From the NCBI RefSeq assembly GCF_017313225.1, contig NZ_JAFLNE010000001.1:372001-436000 (forward strand): DNA of 64,000 nucleotides. Reading direction: 5' to 3'. The translations under genes and the position numbers were made by a program. The notes beneath the pieces were generated by a model. The model made no database searches. It worked only from the letters and a program-made list of their open reading frames with translations, and was not told the origin of the DNA. Position 1 is the stretch's first letter. The number at the start of each line of letters is the position of its first letter. This DNA comes from Allomuricauda sp. CAU 1633. Its GTDB lineage: Bacteria > Bacteroidota > Bacteroidia > Flavobacteriales > Flavobacteriaceae. Shown piece by piece: positions 53,008-61,769 of this stretch.

Positions 53008-54858
53008 CTATGGGTTGGATTGGTATACATTGTTCTCCCCGTCCACATCAGCCATAAGCTGGGAGGGGTCAATTACAATGGCCGTTACCTTTTCCAAAGG
53101 CATATCTATAGTGAATTCGTAAGTAGGATATGCCCAAGGCCAATCGTCCAATACCGTTCTTTGCAAAGTTGTATAGGGGTTCTCCTTTTCCCCGTACATC
53201 ATTCGCAATGGAATATAATACGTACTTTGTGTACCATCTGCACCCACCACCAAGATATCTAAAGGCATGGGCATTTCGCCAATTCGCTCTAGGGTGATTT
53301 TGGTTTTATCACCATCTGCACTTACATTTTGAATTCCATAGTCTATGGTGTTGGTGGTCTTGGTCCAATCAGTAAGGTACCAATCCAAGTGCATTCCAGA
53401 AACCTTTTCCGCAGTTCGAATAACATCATTGGGCACAGGGTGCTTGAATTTGAAATCATCAAAATAGGTTCTGATGGTTTCCATCAATTTATCTTGTCCG
53501 ATGATATAGCCCAATTGCGAAAGAAAAATAGCGCCCTTGCTATAGGCTGAAATCCCATAGGCAAAATTGGTGGTATAGCGGTCTGCATGGGTGGATTGTG
53601 GCATCTCCAAGCCAGAATTCACCAAGGCGTAGTACCCTTTGTAGGAACCTTCAAAAGGATTCTGTTTGTTCTGCTCCATGATTTCATTTTTGCACAAACT
53701 ACTAATGAAGGTGGTGAAACCCTCATCCATCCATTCGTGCTCGGATTCGTTGTTGGCCAAAACATGTTGAAACCATGAGTGTGCCATTTCATGAACCATT
53801 ACACTGACTAAAGCCCCAAAGTCCCTACCCCCAGTAATCAGGGTGCTCATGGCATATTCCATACCGCCATCACCGCCTTGCACCACGGAGTATTGGTCAT
53901 AGGGGTATTTTCCAATGTTTTTGCTAAAAAATCGCATGGCCGCCTCTGTTTTGGGCTGCAATTTTTTCCAGTTTTCAATGATTTCCGGATTGTTTTTGTA
54001 GTAAAAATGAAGGGTTGGTCCGTCTTCCATTTTAACCGAATCATGAATATATTCTGGATCGGCGGCCCACATAAAATCGTGCACGTTTGGAGCTACAAAA
54101 TGCCAAGTAAGGGTCTTGCCTTTGGTTTTTACTTTGGTTCCAGGGGTTTCGTAGCCATGCCCAATTTCTTGGGGATTTTGCAAATAACCCGTTCCACCAA
54201 CAGTGTAATCCTTATCTAAGGTGAGTTTTACATCAAAATTGCCCCATACGCCATGAAACTCGCGGGCAATGTATGGGTTGGGATGCCAGCCCTCATAATC
54301 GTATTCGGAAAGTTTGGGGTACCATTGACTCATGGAAAGGGCCACGCCCTCGCTACTATTTCTTCCAGCGCGGCGAATCTGCAATGGAACCTGACCTTTA
54401 AAGGTCATTTCCAAAGTAGTTTTTCCGCCGGAGGGGATAGGTTTGGCCAAATCCACCACAAGGATAGTGCCCTCTTCAGCAAAGGAAACCGCTTGCCCAT
54501 CTTGCATAAGACTTTCTGCGTGCAGATAGCCGATTTCACCTTCAGAAAGAGTGGAAATTCTGCTCACTCCATTTTCCATCATCCGGCCATCCGGGTCTTT
54601 AATGTTCTGCAAACGAATGTCCATCTCGCTTCCAGGTTGAAAGGCATTGTAGTACAAGTGGTAAAAAACGCGATTCAACACATCAGGTGAATTATTAGTG
54701 TAGACCAGCTTTTGTGTTCCGGTATATTGATAGGTTTTTACATCCATATTAACCTCCATGGTATAATCCACATGTTGCTGCCAATACGAATTATTCTGTG
54801 CAAAGAGAAGGGAAATTCCCGATACTGCCGTGAAAAGGAATGATAGTAAACGCTTCAT
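53008..54858 (-). CDS. M1 family metallopeptidase, exported
   Basis: 616 residues with a signal peptide (1-20, ending LLFAQ). The N-terminal beta domain (about 25-250) with YQYTGTQKLVYTNNSPDVLNRVFYHLYYNAF is typical of Bacteroidota M1 proteins. The catalytic domain holds the zinc motif HEMAHSW (about 356-362), completed by Glu in NNESEHEWMDEGFTTF, and GGDGGMEYAMSTLI as the GxMEN-like exopeptidase segment. It should remove N-terminal residues from peptides in the periplasm or outside. It is 3 bases downstream of the subtilisin-like lipoprotein gene. Confidence 0.93.
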   Translation of the reverse strand: MKRLLSFLFTAVSGISLLFAQNNSYWQQHVDYTMEVNMDVKTYQYTGTQKLVYTNNSPDVLNRVFYHLYYNAFQPGSEMDIRLQNIKDPDGRMMENGVSRISTLSEGEIGYLHAESLMQDGQAVSFAEEGTILVVDLAKPIPSGGKTTLEMTFKGQVPLQIRRAGRNSSEGVALSMSQWYPKLSEYDYEGWHPNPYIAREFHGVWGNFDVKLTLDKDYTVGGTGYLQNPQEIGHGYETPGTKVKTKGKTLTWHFVAPNVHDFMWAADPEYIHDSVKMEDGPTLHFYYKNNPEIIENWKKLQPKTEAAMRFFSKNIGKYPYDQYSVVQGGDGGMEYAMSTLITGGRDFGALVSVMVHEMAHSWFQHVLANNESEHEWMDEGFTTFISSLCKNEIMEQNKQNPFEGSYKGYYALVNSGLEMPQSTHADRYTTNFAYGISAYSKGAIFLSQLGYIIGQDKLMETIRTYFDDFKFKHPVPNDVIRTAEKVSGMHLDWYLTDWTKTTNTIDYGIQNVSADGDKTKITLERIGEMPMPLDILVVGADGTQSTYYIPLRMMYGEKENPYTTLQRTVLDDWPWAYPTYEFTIDMPLEKVTAIVIDPSQLMADVDGENNVYQSNP

Positions 54859-54861
54859 ATA

Positions 54862-56514
54862 TTATTTTGAATTACTGTTCAAGGTCATTTTGCCTTTTGA
54901 AATATTATCTGCCAAAAGCAGGGCATTGAAGGCATTGACCATTTTTCCTGATTTTGAGATTTTATCAAAAGTTGTAGGTTTGGTTTCATCGCCCGCAACA
55001 ATAACGGAAGCTTTTGAGTACAATCCAGACTGCATAATAATGGTTTTCACCTGTGTCGCCGACAAATCTGGATAATAAGACCTTACCAAGGCTGCAACCC
55101 CTGCAACCGCAGGAGCGGCCATAGAGGTACCCCCTTGAAAATCGTAAGTGTTGTTGGGAAGGGTGGAATAAATATCATCACCAGGCGCAAAAACGTCCAC
55201 ATTATATTTACCATAGTTGGAAAAGGTGGCCACCATGTCAGAGCCGTAGCTACTAGTAAGCGCCCCTACGGTAATCAGGTTGTCCACAAACTCATCTGTC
55301 TGTCCCAATTTGGCATCGTTGGGATAATTTGGGTTTTCTGGGTCGTCCAAGTCATGGCCATCGTTTCCAGCGGCATGTACAATCAATACGTCCTTGGAAG
55401 CTGCATATTGAATGGCTTCGTACACCCATTCTGCTTCTGGGGAAAAGGCCTTTCCAAAACTACAGTTGATGATTTTGGCCCCATTATCCACAGCATATCG
55501 GATGCCCAAAGCAATGTCCTTATCGTATTCATCACCATTGGGTACGGCACGAACACTCATGATTTCTACATTTTGAGCTACCCCGTTCATACCAATTCCA
55601 TTGTTTCGTTCTGCAGCAATGATTCCAGCTACGTGGGTACCGTGGCTTTCAGAATCTACTTGGTTCTTTGGGTTTCCGTTCCCGTAGGGAACATCAGTTA
55701 AATCGTAGGGATCGTCACCAACGGGCGCTCTACCATTAAAATCCTTGTTGAGGTTGTAGTTGGCCTGATCGGCAAAATATGTAATTCCCTCATGAAGTTC
55801 ATCCAAGACACTGGGAATGTCATCACCATAGGCAAACATCTGTGTAAGAACGGCAATACTTTGTTCCATTTGTGGGGTTTTGGCCTCAATGGATTTTAAG
55901 TCTTCCTTGGTATAGGTTTCCTTGCCCAGTTCTTTTTTAACCGCGTCATCGGCACCTTTTACCACTTGATAGATTTGCTCATATTGCTGTTTGTTTTGAA
56001 GGGCCTCGGGGTATTCCTTGTCCAACAGCAGTCTTGCTTGGGCCCTTTCGGATGCATCACCGATGTTCAGACGAAGCATTCGAACATATTCCAATTGCTC
56101 ATTATAGGAATCCCCCAAAAAATTATAGCCGTGAATGTCGTCTACATAACCATTACCGTCATCATCCTTTCCATTGTTTGGAATTTCATCGGTATTGACC
56201 CATAATACGCCATTCAAATCCTCGTGCTCCAAATCAATTCCAGAATCGACTACGGCCACGATGATCGTTTTTCCTTTTTTATTTTTGATGATTTCCTTGT
56301 AGGCCCTATCCACACTCATTCCAGGTATGGTGTCCATAATCAGGTCGGCATGTCCCCAACTTTTTTTCTCAGTTTCAGTGAGGTCTGTAATCTTTAAAGG
56401 TACTGTGTCAATATTTTCAACAGGTGTGGAAACCAAAGATGTGGCCCCACAACCCATTAGGAAAAGTGAAACGTAAAGAGACAGGAAAGATAGTTTGCTA
56501 TATGTGCGATTCAT
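54862..56514 (-). CDS. Subtilisin-like (S8) serine protease, lipoprotein
   Basis: 550 residues from ATG 56514. LSLYVSLFLMGC is a lipoprotein signal with acylated Cys22. Catalytic triad: Asp90 in VVDSGIDLEHEDL, His291 in ESHGTHVAGI, and Ser463 in GGTSMAAPAVAGV; the oxyanion Asn is in AAGNDG (383). About 200 residues separate Asp and His, against roughly 30-40 in simple subtilisins; a charged helical insert (about 135-255) accounts for most of it. An in-frame extension to 56583 lacks a signal peptide and overlaps the upstream gene, so I reject it. It sits between an M1 peptidase and an MBL hydrolase on the same strand, possibly a peptide-breakdown unit. Confidence 0.92.
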   Translation of the reverse strand: MNRTYSKLSFLSLYVSLFLMGCGATSLVSTPVENIDTVPLKITDLTETEKKSWGHADLIMDTIPGMSVDRAYKEIIKNKKGKTIIVAVVDSGIDLEHEDLNGVLWVNTDEIPNNGKDDDGNGYVDDIHGYNFLGDSYNEQLEYVRMLRLNIGDASERAQARLLLDKEYPEALQNKQQYEQIYQVVKGADDAVKKELGKETYTKEDLKSIEAKTPQMEQSIAVLTQMFAYGDDIPSVLDELHEGITYFADQANYNLNKDFNGRAPVGDDPYDLTDVPYGNGNPKNQVDSESHGTHVAGIIAAERNNGIGMNGVAQNVEIMSVRAVPNGDEYDKDIALGIRYAVDNGAKIINCSFGKAFSPEAEWVYEAIQYAASKDVLIVHAAGNDGHDLDDPENPNYPNDAKLGQTDEFVDNLITVGALTSSYGSDMVATFSNYGKYNVDVFAPGDDIYSTLPNNTYDFQGGTSMAAPAVAGVAALVRSYYPDLSATQVKTIIMQSGLYSKASVIVAGDETKPTTFDKISKSGKMVNAFNALLLADNISKGKMTLNSNSK

Positions 56515-56542
56515 AAAAAATAATTGTATAGAATGTAAAACT

Positions 56543-57409
56543 TTATTGCGTATTGAATATTTCGTTAAAAGTGAATGTTTCATCCAGACGCACCCCTTTT
56601 TCAGTATGTTTTAGGGTACAGAGTTGGTTGTGGGCATCATGTTCAAAGAACAATAGCCAATTGTTGCCCGCCGCATTATTGAGAAATGTTGCTTTTTCTT
56701 CCATGCTCAACAGAGGGCGGGTGTCGTATCCCATAACATAGGGCAATGGAATATGCCCGACCGTTGGAATAAGGTCGGCCACAAAGACCAGAGTTTTGCC
56801 CTTGTAGGTAATATGGGGAAGCATTTGTTTGTCCGTATGCCCATTTACAAAATGGATTCCAAAATCCAATTCTGAATTTTCTTTAAAAGAACTTTCGCTT
56901 TGTGCTACAAAATGAAGTTGCCCACTTTCTTGCATAGGCAACAAATTTTCCTTTAAAAAAGAAGCTTTTTCCCGAGGATTCGGGTTAGTGGCCCACTCCC
57001 AATGATCTTTATTGCTCCAGAATTTGGCATTTTTAAAAGCAGGCTCATATCCTGTTCGGTCTTTGTTCCATTGAATGCTTCCGCCACAGTGATCAAAATG
57101 GAGATGGGTCAAAAAAACATCGGTGATATCATCTTTATGAAACCCCAACTTTTTCAAAGAGCCGTCCAAGGAATGGTTCCCCCACAGATAATAGTAACTG
57201 AAAAACTTTTCGGATTGTTTGTTGCCCAGGCCATTATCAACCAAAATAAGTCGGTCACCATCCTCTATGAGAAGACATCTGGTGCCTAAATCAATCATAT
57301 TGTTGGCATCTGCCGGATTGGTACGATTCCAAATGGATTTGGGCACCACACCGAACATGGCCCCACCATCCAACTTAAAATTACCAGTCTCTACGGGATA
57401 AATCGTCAT
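56543..57409 (-). CDS. MBL-fold metallo-hydrolase
   Basis: 288 residues, no signal peptide, so cytoplasmic. The metallo-beta-lactamase fold metal motif THLHFDHCGG (His102, His104, Asp106, His107) is followed by GIHFVNGHTDKQMLPH (third His), VFVADLIPT (bridging Asp) and FFEHDA (last His). It belongs to the AHL-lactonase/quorum-quenching-like branch of MBL hydrolases by general layout, but the substrate is not predictable. Confidence 0.9.
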   Translation of the reverse strand: MTIYPVETGNFKLDGGAMFGVVPKSIWNRTNPADANNMIDLGTRCLLIEDGDRLILVDNGLGNKQSEKFFSYYYLWGNHSLDGSLKKLGFHKDDITDVFLTHLHFDHCGGSIQWNKDRTGYEPAFKNAKFWSNKDHWEWATNPNPREKASFLKENLLPMQESGQLHFVAQSESSFKENSELDFGIHFVNGHTDKQMLPHITYKGKTLVFVADLIPTVGHIPLPYVMGYDTRPLLSMEEKATFLNNAAGNNWLLFFEHDAHNQLCTLKHTEKGVRLDETFTFNEIFNTQ

Positions 57410-57608
57410 TTAGAAAGCAAATGGCATGCAAAATAAGAAAAGCACAATGCAAATGGCTAAAAAATAGGAATTTATTGGCCGTATTTTAACAAAATTATTC
57501 TGATGAAACCTTAGTTTATGACTTATCACCATATATAAACAAAAACTCCCTTTTTGGGATTGGGGGCAATCTAAAAGAAAAACTGTAAATTTCAACAAAA
57601 CTTGAACA

Positions 57609-59447
57609 ATGCTGGAACTTGCGGGAATTATTATTCTTGGCATCATTGCACAATGGGTGGCTTGGCGGTTTAAATTGCCAGCCATTTTACCTTTAATATT
57701 GATTGGTCTTTTGGTGGGACCCATATCTACGCTGTACACCGAGGATGGATCAAAACTGATTGAACCCATTTGGACGGGAGAAAAAGGATTATTTCCGGGT
57801 GAGGGACTCTATTATTTTGTGTCCTTGGCCATCAGCGTAATCTTGTTTGAAGGAGGACTTACCCTAAAACGAGCCGAAATATCAAACGTAGGACCGGTAA
57901 TCACCAAGTTGATAACCATAGGAACTGTGGTCACTTTTTTTGGGGCAGGCGTGGCCGCCCATTATATTTTTGGGCTGTCATGGCAGATATCCTTTCTCTT
58001 TTCTGGATTGATCATTGTTACGGGCCCAACTGTGATTACACCTATTTTACGAAACATACCCCTTAAAAAAGATGTGTCCACAGTCCTGAAGTGGGAAGGC
58101 ATCCTCATAGATCCCATTGGAGCATTGGTGGCGGTTTTGGTGTTTGAATTTATCAGTGTTGGGGAAGGGCAAGCCTTTACACAAACCGCACTAATTGAGT
58201 TCGGTAAGATTTTGCTTTTTGGAACCACCTTTGGGTTTACGTTTGCCCACGCATTGGCTTTTGCCATAAAGCGTGATTTTATCCCACATTACTTGTTGAA
58301 TGTGGTATCCCTATCCACCGTACTTCTGGTGTATGTGGAGTCAGATTTATTTGCACATGAATCTGGGCTTTTGGCCGTTGTGGTCATGGGAATGGTTTTG
58401 GGCAACATGAACCTGCCCAACCTAAAAGAGCTTCTATATTTTAAGGAGTCTTTGAGCGTGCTTCTCATATCCATTCTTTTCATTCTTTTGGCGGCCAACA
58501 TCAATATCAGCGATATGGAGCTGATTTACAATTGGGATACTGTGGCTCTTTTTGCCGTTATCGTATTTATTATTAGGCCGCTGGGGGTATTTTTAAGCGC
58601 CCATGGCTCCAATTTAAAATTCAACGAAAAGCTTTTTATCGGCTGGGTGGGTCCCAGGGGTATTGTGGCTGCCGGTATTGCTTCGCTGTTTGGTTCCAAA
58701 CTGATTTTAAGGGGAGAACCGGGGGCAGAGTATATTACCCCATTGGTCTTTATGATTGTATTGGGAACAGTACTTTTGAATGCCACTACAGCTCGCATCT
58801 TTGCAAAATTGGTGGGGGTCTTCCTAAAAAAGTCAGAAGGTATATTGATCATAGGTGCCTCCAAACTGTCTAGGCTAATTGCAAATTATTTGCGGAAGAA
58901 CAATAGACACGTGGTGTTGATAGACAATAACCAAACCAATGTGGATAAGGCTAAAAAATTAGGCTTGGAGGCGCTTACGGCCAATATTTTTTCTGACACC
59001 CTTACCGATAATATCGAACTGAACGATATGGGTTATCTGATGGCACTCACCGGGAACTCAGACATCAATAAATTTGCCATCGATAAATTTCAAAAGCAGT
59101 TTGGGGAGAATGGAGCTTTTCGATTGGTGAACACGGAAGAGGTAAATGACCCACAGAACAATCCCAAAGAAGGACTTTTTTCACATACGGATGATTTCAT
59201 CAAACTTATGGACACGGTAAGAAAGTACCCTGCAATTCATGAAATTGACCTCAAGGATAAGGAACACTATGATAAACTCATAGATACAAGTCAACAAGAG
59301 GGGGACATCATTCCTGTTTTCACCAAACATCCCAATGGAAGTATTGAAATCATTCCTGCGAACAGTAAGGATTTTCAACCTAAGGGTGAAGGCTTCAAAC
59401 TCGTTTATTTGGGTAAGCGGTTTGCTACGGAGAAGGAACCGTCTTAA
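57609..59447 (+). CDS. CPA1-type cation/proton antiporter with C-terminal TrkA-N domain
   Basis: 612 residues. Twelve or so membrane helices (about 1-405) include GPTVITPILRNIPL (near 145), WEGILIDPIGALVAVLVFE with the ion-site Asp (near 168), and WVGPRGIVAAGIASLFG (near 350), all typical of NhaP-like CPA1 exchangers. Residues about 415-535 form a Rossmann TrkA-N/RCK domain (GILIIGASKLSRLIANYLRKNNRHVVLIDNNQTNVDKAKKLG), and the last ~75 resemble a further regulatory domain. Such proteins exchange Na+ or K+ for H+ and are gated by nucleotide or dinucleotide. It is divergent from the MBL gene, with 199 bases between. Confidence 0.93.
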   Translation: MLELAGIIILGIIAQWVAWRFKLPAILPLILIGLLVGPISTLYTEDGSKLIEPIWTGEKGLFPGEGLYYFVSLAISVILFEGGLTLKRAEISNVGPVITKLITIGTVVTFFGAGVAAHYIFGLSWQISFLFSGLIIVTGPTVITPILRNIPLKKDVSTVLKWEGILIDPIGALVAVLVFEFISVGEGQAFTQTALIEFGKILLFGTTFGFTFAHALAFAIKRDFIPHYLLNVVSLSTVLLVYVESDLFAHESGLLAVVVMGMVLGNMNLPNLKELLYFKESLSVLLISILFILLAANINISDMELIYNWDTVALFAVIVFIIRPLGVFLSAHGSNLKFNEKLFIGWVGPRGIVAAGIASLFGSKLILRGEPGAEYITPLVFMIVLGTVLLNATTARIFAKLVGVFLKKSEGILIIGASKLSRLIANYLRKNNRHVVLIDNNQTNVDKAKKLGLEALTANIFSDTLTDNIELNDMGYLMALTGNSDINKFAIDKFQKQFGENGAFRLVNTEEVNDPQNNPKEGLFSHTDDFIKLMDTVRKYPAIHEIDLKDKEHYDKLIDTSQQEGDIIPVFTKHPNGSIEIIPANSKDFQPKGEGFKLVYLGKRFATEKEPS

Positions 59448-59562
59448 AACAGCCATTTACAGCATTTTTATCGAAACATCAATTCCTATGGGGCATACAT
59501 CAATTCTACCCCCTCTGTACACCTGAAGGGCTCTACTTTTATTTCATAATCTTAAATTTTAG

Positions 59563-59814
59563 ATGATGAAAAAAGTAGTTTTAGTTGTGGGATTAGCTGC
59601 CGTGTTCCTCACAGCATGTTCTAAAGACGATGGTCCAGCCAAAAAATGTGAATCCTGCACCTCAAATGCAGGCAATACCCATAAGATATGTGACAATGGA
59701 AATGAAACATATGATTACACGATAGGAAGTACTACCACAACCATAACAAAAGAAGAGTTGGCTGGGCTAAGTATTAAGCAAGTGGTTGAAGCAACGTGTG
59801 AATTAGACTTATGA
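59563..59814 (+). CDS. Small secreted lipoprotein, unknown function
   Basis: 83 residues. MMKKVVLVVGLAAVFLTACS is a good lipoprotein signal with Cys19. The 64-residue mature part is Cys/Thr-rich: KKCESCTSNAGNTHKICDNGNETYDYTIGSTTTTITKEELAGLSIKQVVEATCEL. Besides the lipid Cys there are four further Cys that could form two disulfides. A short TTITKEELAGLSIKQVVE helix follows a YDYTIGS strand. It is convergent with lepA, 11 bases between the stops. Family not recognised. Confidence 0.75.
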   Translation: MMKKVVLVVGLAAVFLTACSKDDGPAKKCESCTSNAGNTHKICDNGNETYDYTIGSTTTTITKEELAGLSIKQVVEATCELDL

Positions 59815-59825
59815 CACTTTAAAGC

Positions 59826-61622
59826 TTAGTCATTTAACTTTAAAACAGCCATAAACGCTTGCTGCGGAATTTCTACATTGCCCACTTGGCGCATACGCTT
59901 TTTCCCCTTTTTCTGCTTTTCCAGCAATTTTCGTTTCCGCGAAATATCCCCACCATAACACTTGGCCGTTACATCTTTTCGCAAGGCCTTGATGGTTTCA
60001 CGCGAAATGATTTTGGAACCGATGGCGGCCTGAATAGGAATGTCAAACTGTTGTCTAGGGATAAGTTCCTTCAATTTTTCGCACATGCGTTTCCCAATGT
60101 TGTGTGCATTATCAAAATGGACCAATGCAGATAAAGCGTCGACGGGCTGGGCATTTAAAAGTATATCCACTCGGACCAGTTTGGATACTCGCATTCCTAT
60201 TGGGGAATAATCAAAAGAGGCGTATCCTTTTGAAATGGTTTTCAATCGGTCGTAAAAATCAAAAACGATTTCAGCCAAGGGCATATCGAAAATAAGTTCC
60301 ACACGTTCCGTGGTCAAATAGGTTTGGTTGACAATCTGACCCCGTTTTTCAATACAGAGCGACATCACATTCCCCACAAAATCGGATTTGGTGATGATGG
60401 TTGCCTTTATATAGGGCTCTTCAACCCGATCCAAAGTGGAAGGGTCGGGCAAATCAGAAGGATTGTTGACAATAACCGGGGTTTCCGTATCCTTGGTGGT
60501 AAATGCGTGATAGCTTACGTTGGGAACAGTGGTGATCACCGTCATGTCGAACTCGCGCTCCAAGCGTTCTTGGATAATCTCCATGTGGAGCATTCCCAAA
60601 AATCCGCATCGGAAACCAAAGCCCAAAGCCGCACTACTTTCTGGCGTAAAGACCAAAGAAGCATCATTGAGCTGCAATTTTTCCATGGAAGAGCGTAATT
60701 CCTCAAAATCTTCGGTATCCACAGGATAAATTCCAGCAAAAACCATGGGTTTTACATATTCAAATCCTTCAATGGCATTTTTGGTGGGGTTGACGGCATC
60801 CGTAATGGTATCACCAACCTTTACCTCACGGGCATCTTTGATTCCGGTAATCAAATACCCCACATCCCCTGCTGATATTTTGTTCTTGGGAACCTGTTTT
60901 AGTTTTAAAGTGCCAATTTCATCGGCGTCATAGGATTTTCCAGTAGCGACGAATTTTATCTTTTGCCCTTTTGTAATTTCACCGTTGATGACCCTAAAAT
61001 AGGTCTCAACACCTCGAAAAGGATTGTAGACTGAGTCAAAAACCAAAGCCTGCAAAGGCTCATTTAGATTTCCTTTTGGAGCGGGAACACGCTCAATGAT
61101 CGCTGTGAGAATATCTTCAATTCCGATTCCTGTTTTGGCACTGGCAGGAATTACATCTTCAGGAGCACAACCCAAGAGATCCACAATGTCATCGGTAACT
61201 TCTTCAGGATTGGCACTTGGCAAATCCACTTTATTGAGCACCGGAATGATTTCCAAGTCATTCTCCAAAGCCAAATACAAGTTGGAAATGGTCTGCGCTT
61301 GGATACTTTGTGCGGCATCCACTACCAAAAGGGCACCTTCACAAGCGGCAATGGATCTTGACACTTCATAGGAAAAGTCCACGTGGCCAGGAGTATCAAT
61401 TAAATTTAGGACATAGGTCTCCCCTTCGTGCACATATTCCATTTGTATGGCATGACTTTTTATGGTGATCCCACGTTCACGCTCCAAGTCCATGCTGTCC
61501 AACAACTGATCTTGTTTTTCCCTCTCGGTAACGGAGCCGGTGAAATCCAATAATCGGTCTGCCAACGTACTTTTTCCGTGGTCTATATGCGCAATGATGC
61601 AAAAATTCCTAATCTTCTCCAT
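59826..61622 (-). CDS. lepA: Elongation factor 4 (LepA), translational GTPase
   Basis: 598 residues, full length. LepA back-translocates or remodels stalled ribosomes. GTPase motifs: G1 [13 protein letters not shown] (about 9-21), G2 [13 protein letters not shown]3 [13 protein letters not shown] (about 75-87), G4 NKVD (near 129) and G5 SAKTG. The EF-4 landmarks follow: [24 protein letters not shown] (near 340-363) and the LepA-specific C-terminal ending with [42 protein letters not shown]. An inverted repeat and -7 box lie just upstream. Confidence 0.97.
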   Translation of the reverse strand: MEKIRNFCIIAHIDHGKSTLADRLLDFTGSVTEREKQDQLLDSMDLERERGITIKSHAIQMEYVHEGETYVLNLIDTPGHVDFSYEVSRSIAACEGALLVVDAAQSIQAQTISNLYLALENDLEIIPVLNKVDLPSANPEEVTDDIVDLLGCAPEDVIPASAKTGIGIEDILTAIIERVPAPKGNLNEPLQALVFDSVYNPFRGVETYFRVINGEITKGQKIKFVATGKSYDADEIGTLKLKQVPKNKISAGDVGYLITGIKDAREVKVGDTITDAVNPTKNAIEGFEYVKPMVFAGIYPVDTEDFEELRSSMEKLQLNDASLVFTPESSAALGFGFRCGFLGMLHMEIIQERLEREFDMTVITTVPNVSYHAFTTKDTETPVIVNNPSDLPDPSTLDRVEEPYIKATIITKSDFVGNVMSLCIEKRGQIVNQTYLTTERVELIFDMPLAEIVFDFYDRLKTISKGYASFDYSPIGMRVSKLVRVDILLNAQPVDALSALVHFDNAHNIGKRMCEKLKELIPRQQFDIPIQAAIGSKIISRETIKALRKDVTAKCYGGDISRKRKLLEKQKKGKKRMRQVGNVEIPQQAFMAVLKLND

Positions 61623-61627
61623 ATCAA

Positions 61628-61670
61628 CAGTTGCTCAATACAAATGGGCTACTAAGCAACTGCAAATATA
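61628..61670 (-). promoter_or_regulatory. lepA promoter with adjoining inverted repeat
   Basis: The reverse strand has TATATTTG at 61663-61670 as -7 box. Directly next to it CAGTTGCT (61628-61635) and AGCAACTG (61655-61662) form a perfect 8-bp inverted repeat with a 19-base loop, placed across the start region of the transcript. It could be an operator or a leader hairpin. Confidence 0.4.
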
Positions 61671-61742
61671 GTTGTTTTAAATACCTGAGAATGGTTTTTT
61701 GCAAATAAGAAAAGAGGGTTGCACCGCTCTAAAATATTTTCT

Positions 61743-61750
61743 TAGATTTG
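61743..61750 (+). promoter_or_regulatory. -7 promoter element of the outer-membrane receptor gene
   Basis: TAGATTTG (TAnnTTTG) 19 bases before the ATG at 61770. Confidence 0.5.
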
Positions 61751-61769
61751 ATGTTCAACCCCAACTTAA

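Noticed and set aside
57410..57769. 119-codon minus-strand frame at the start of the antiporter gene
   Set aside because: It is antisense to the well-supported antiporter N-terminus, and its own sequence has no domain features.
44625..61390. Other CACGTG sequences (near 44630, 49360, 58910 and 61382)
   Set aside because: None has the TGTTY/RAACA arms needed for parS.
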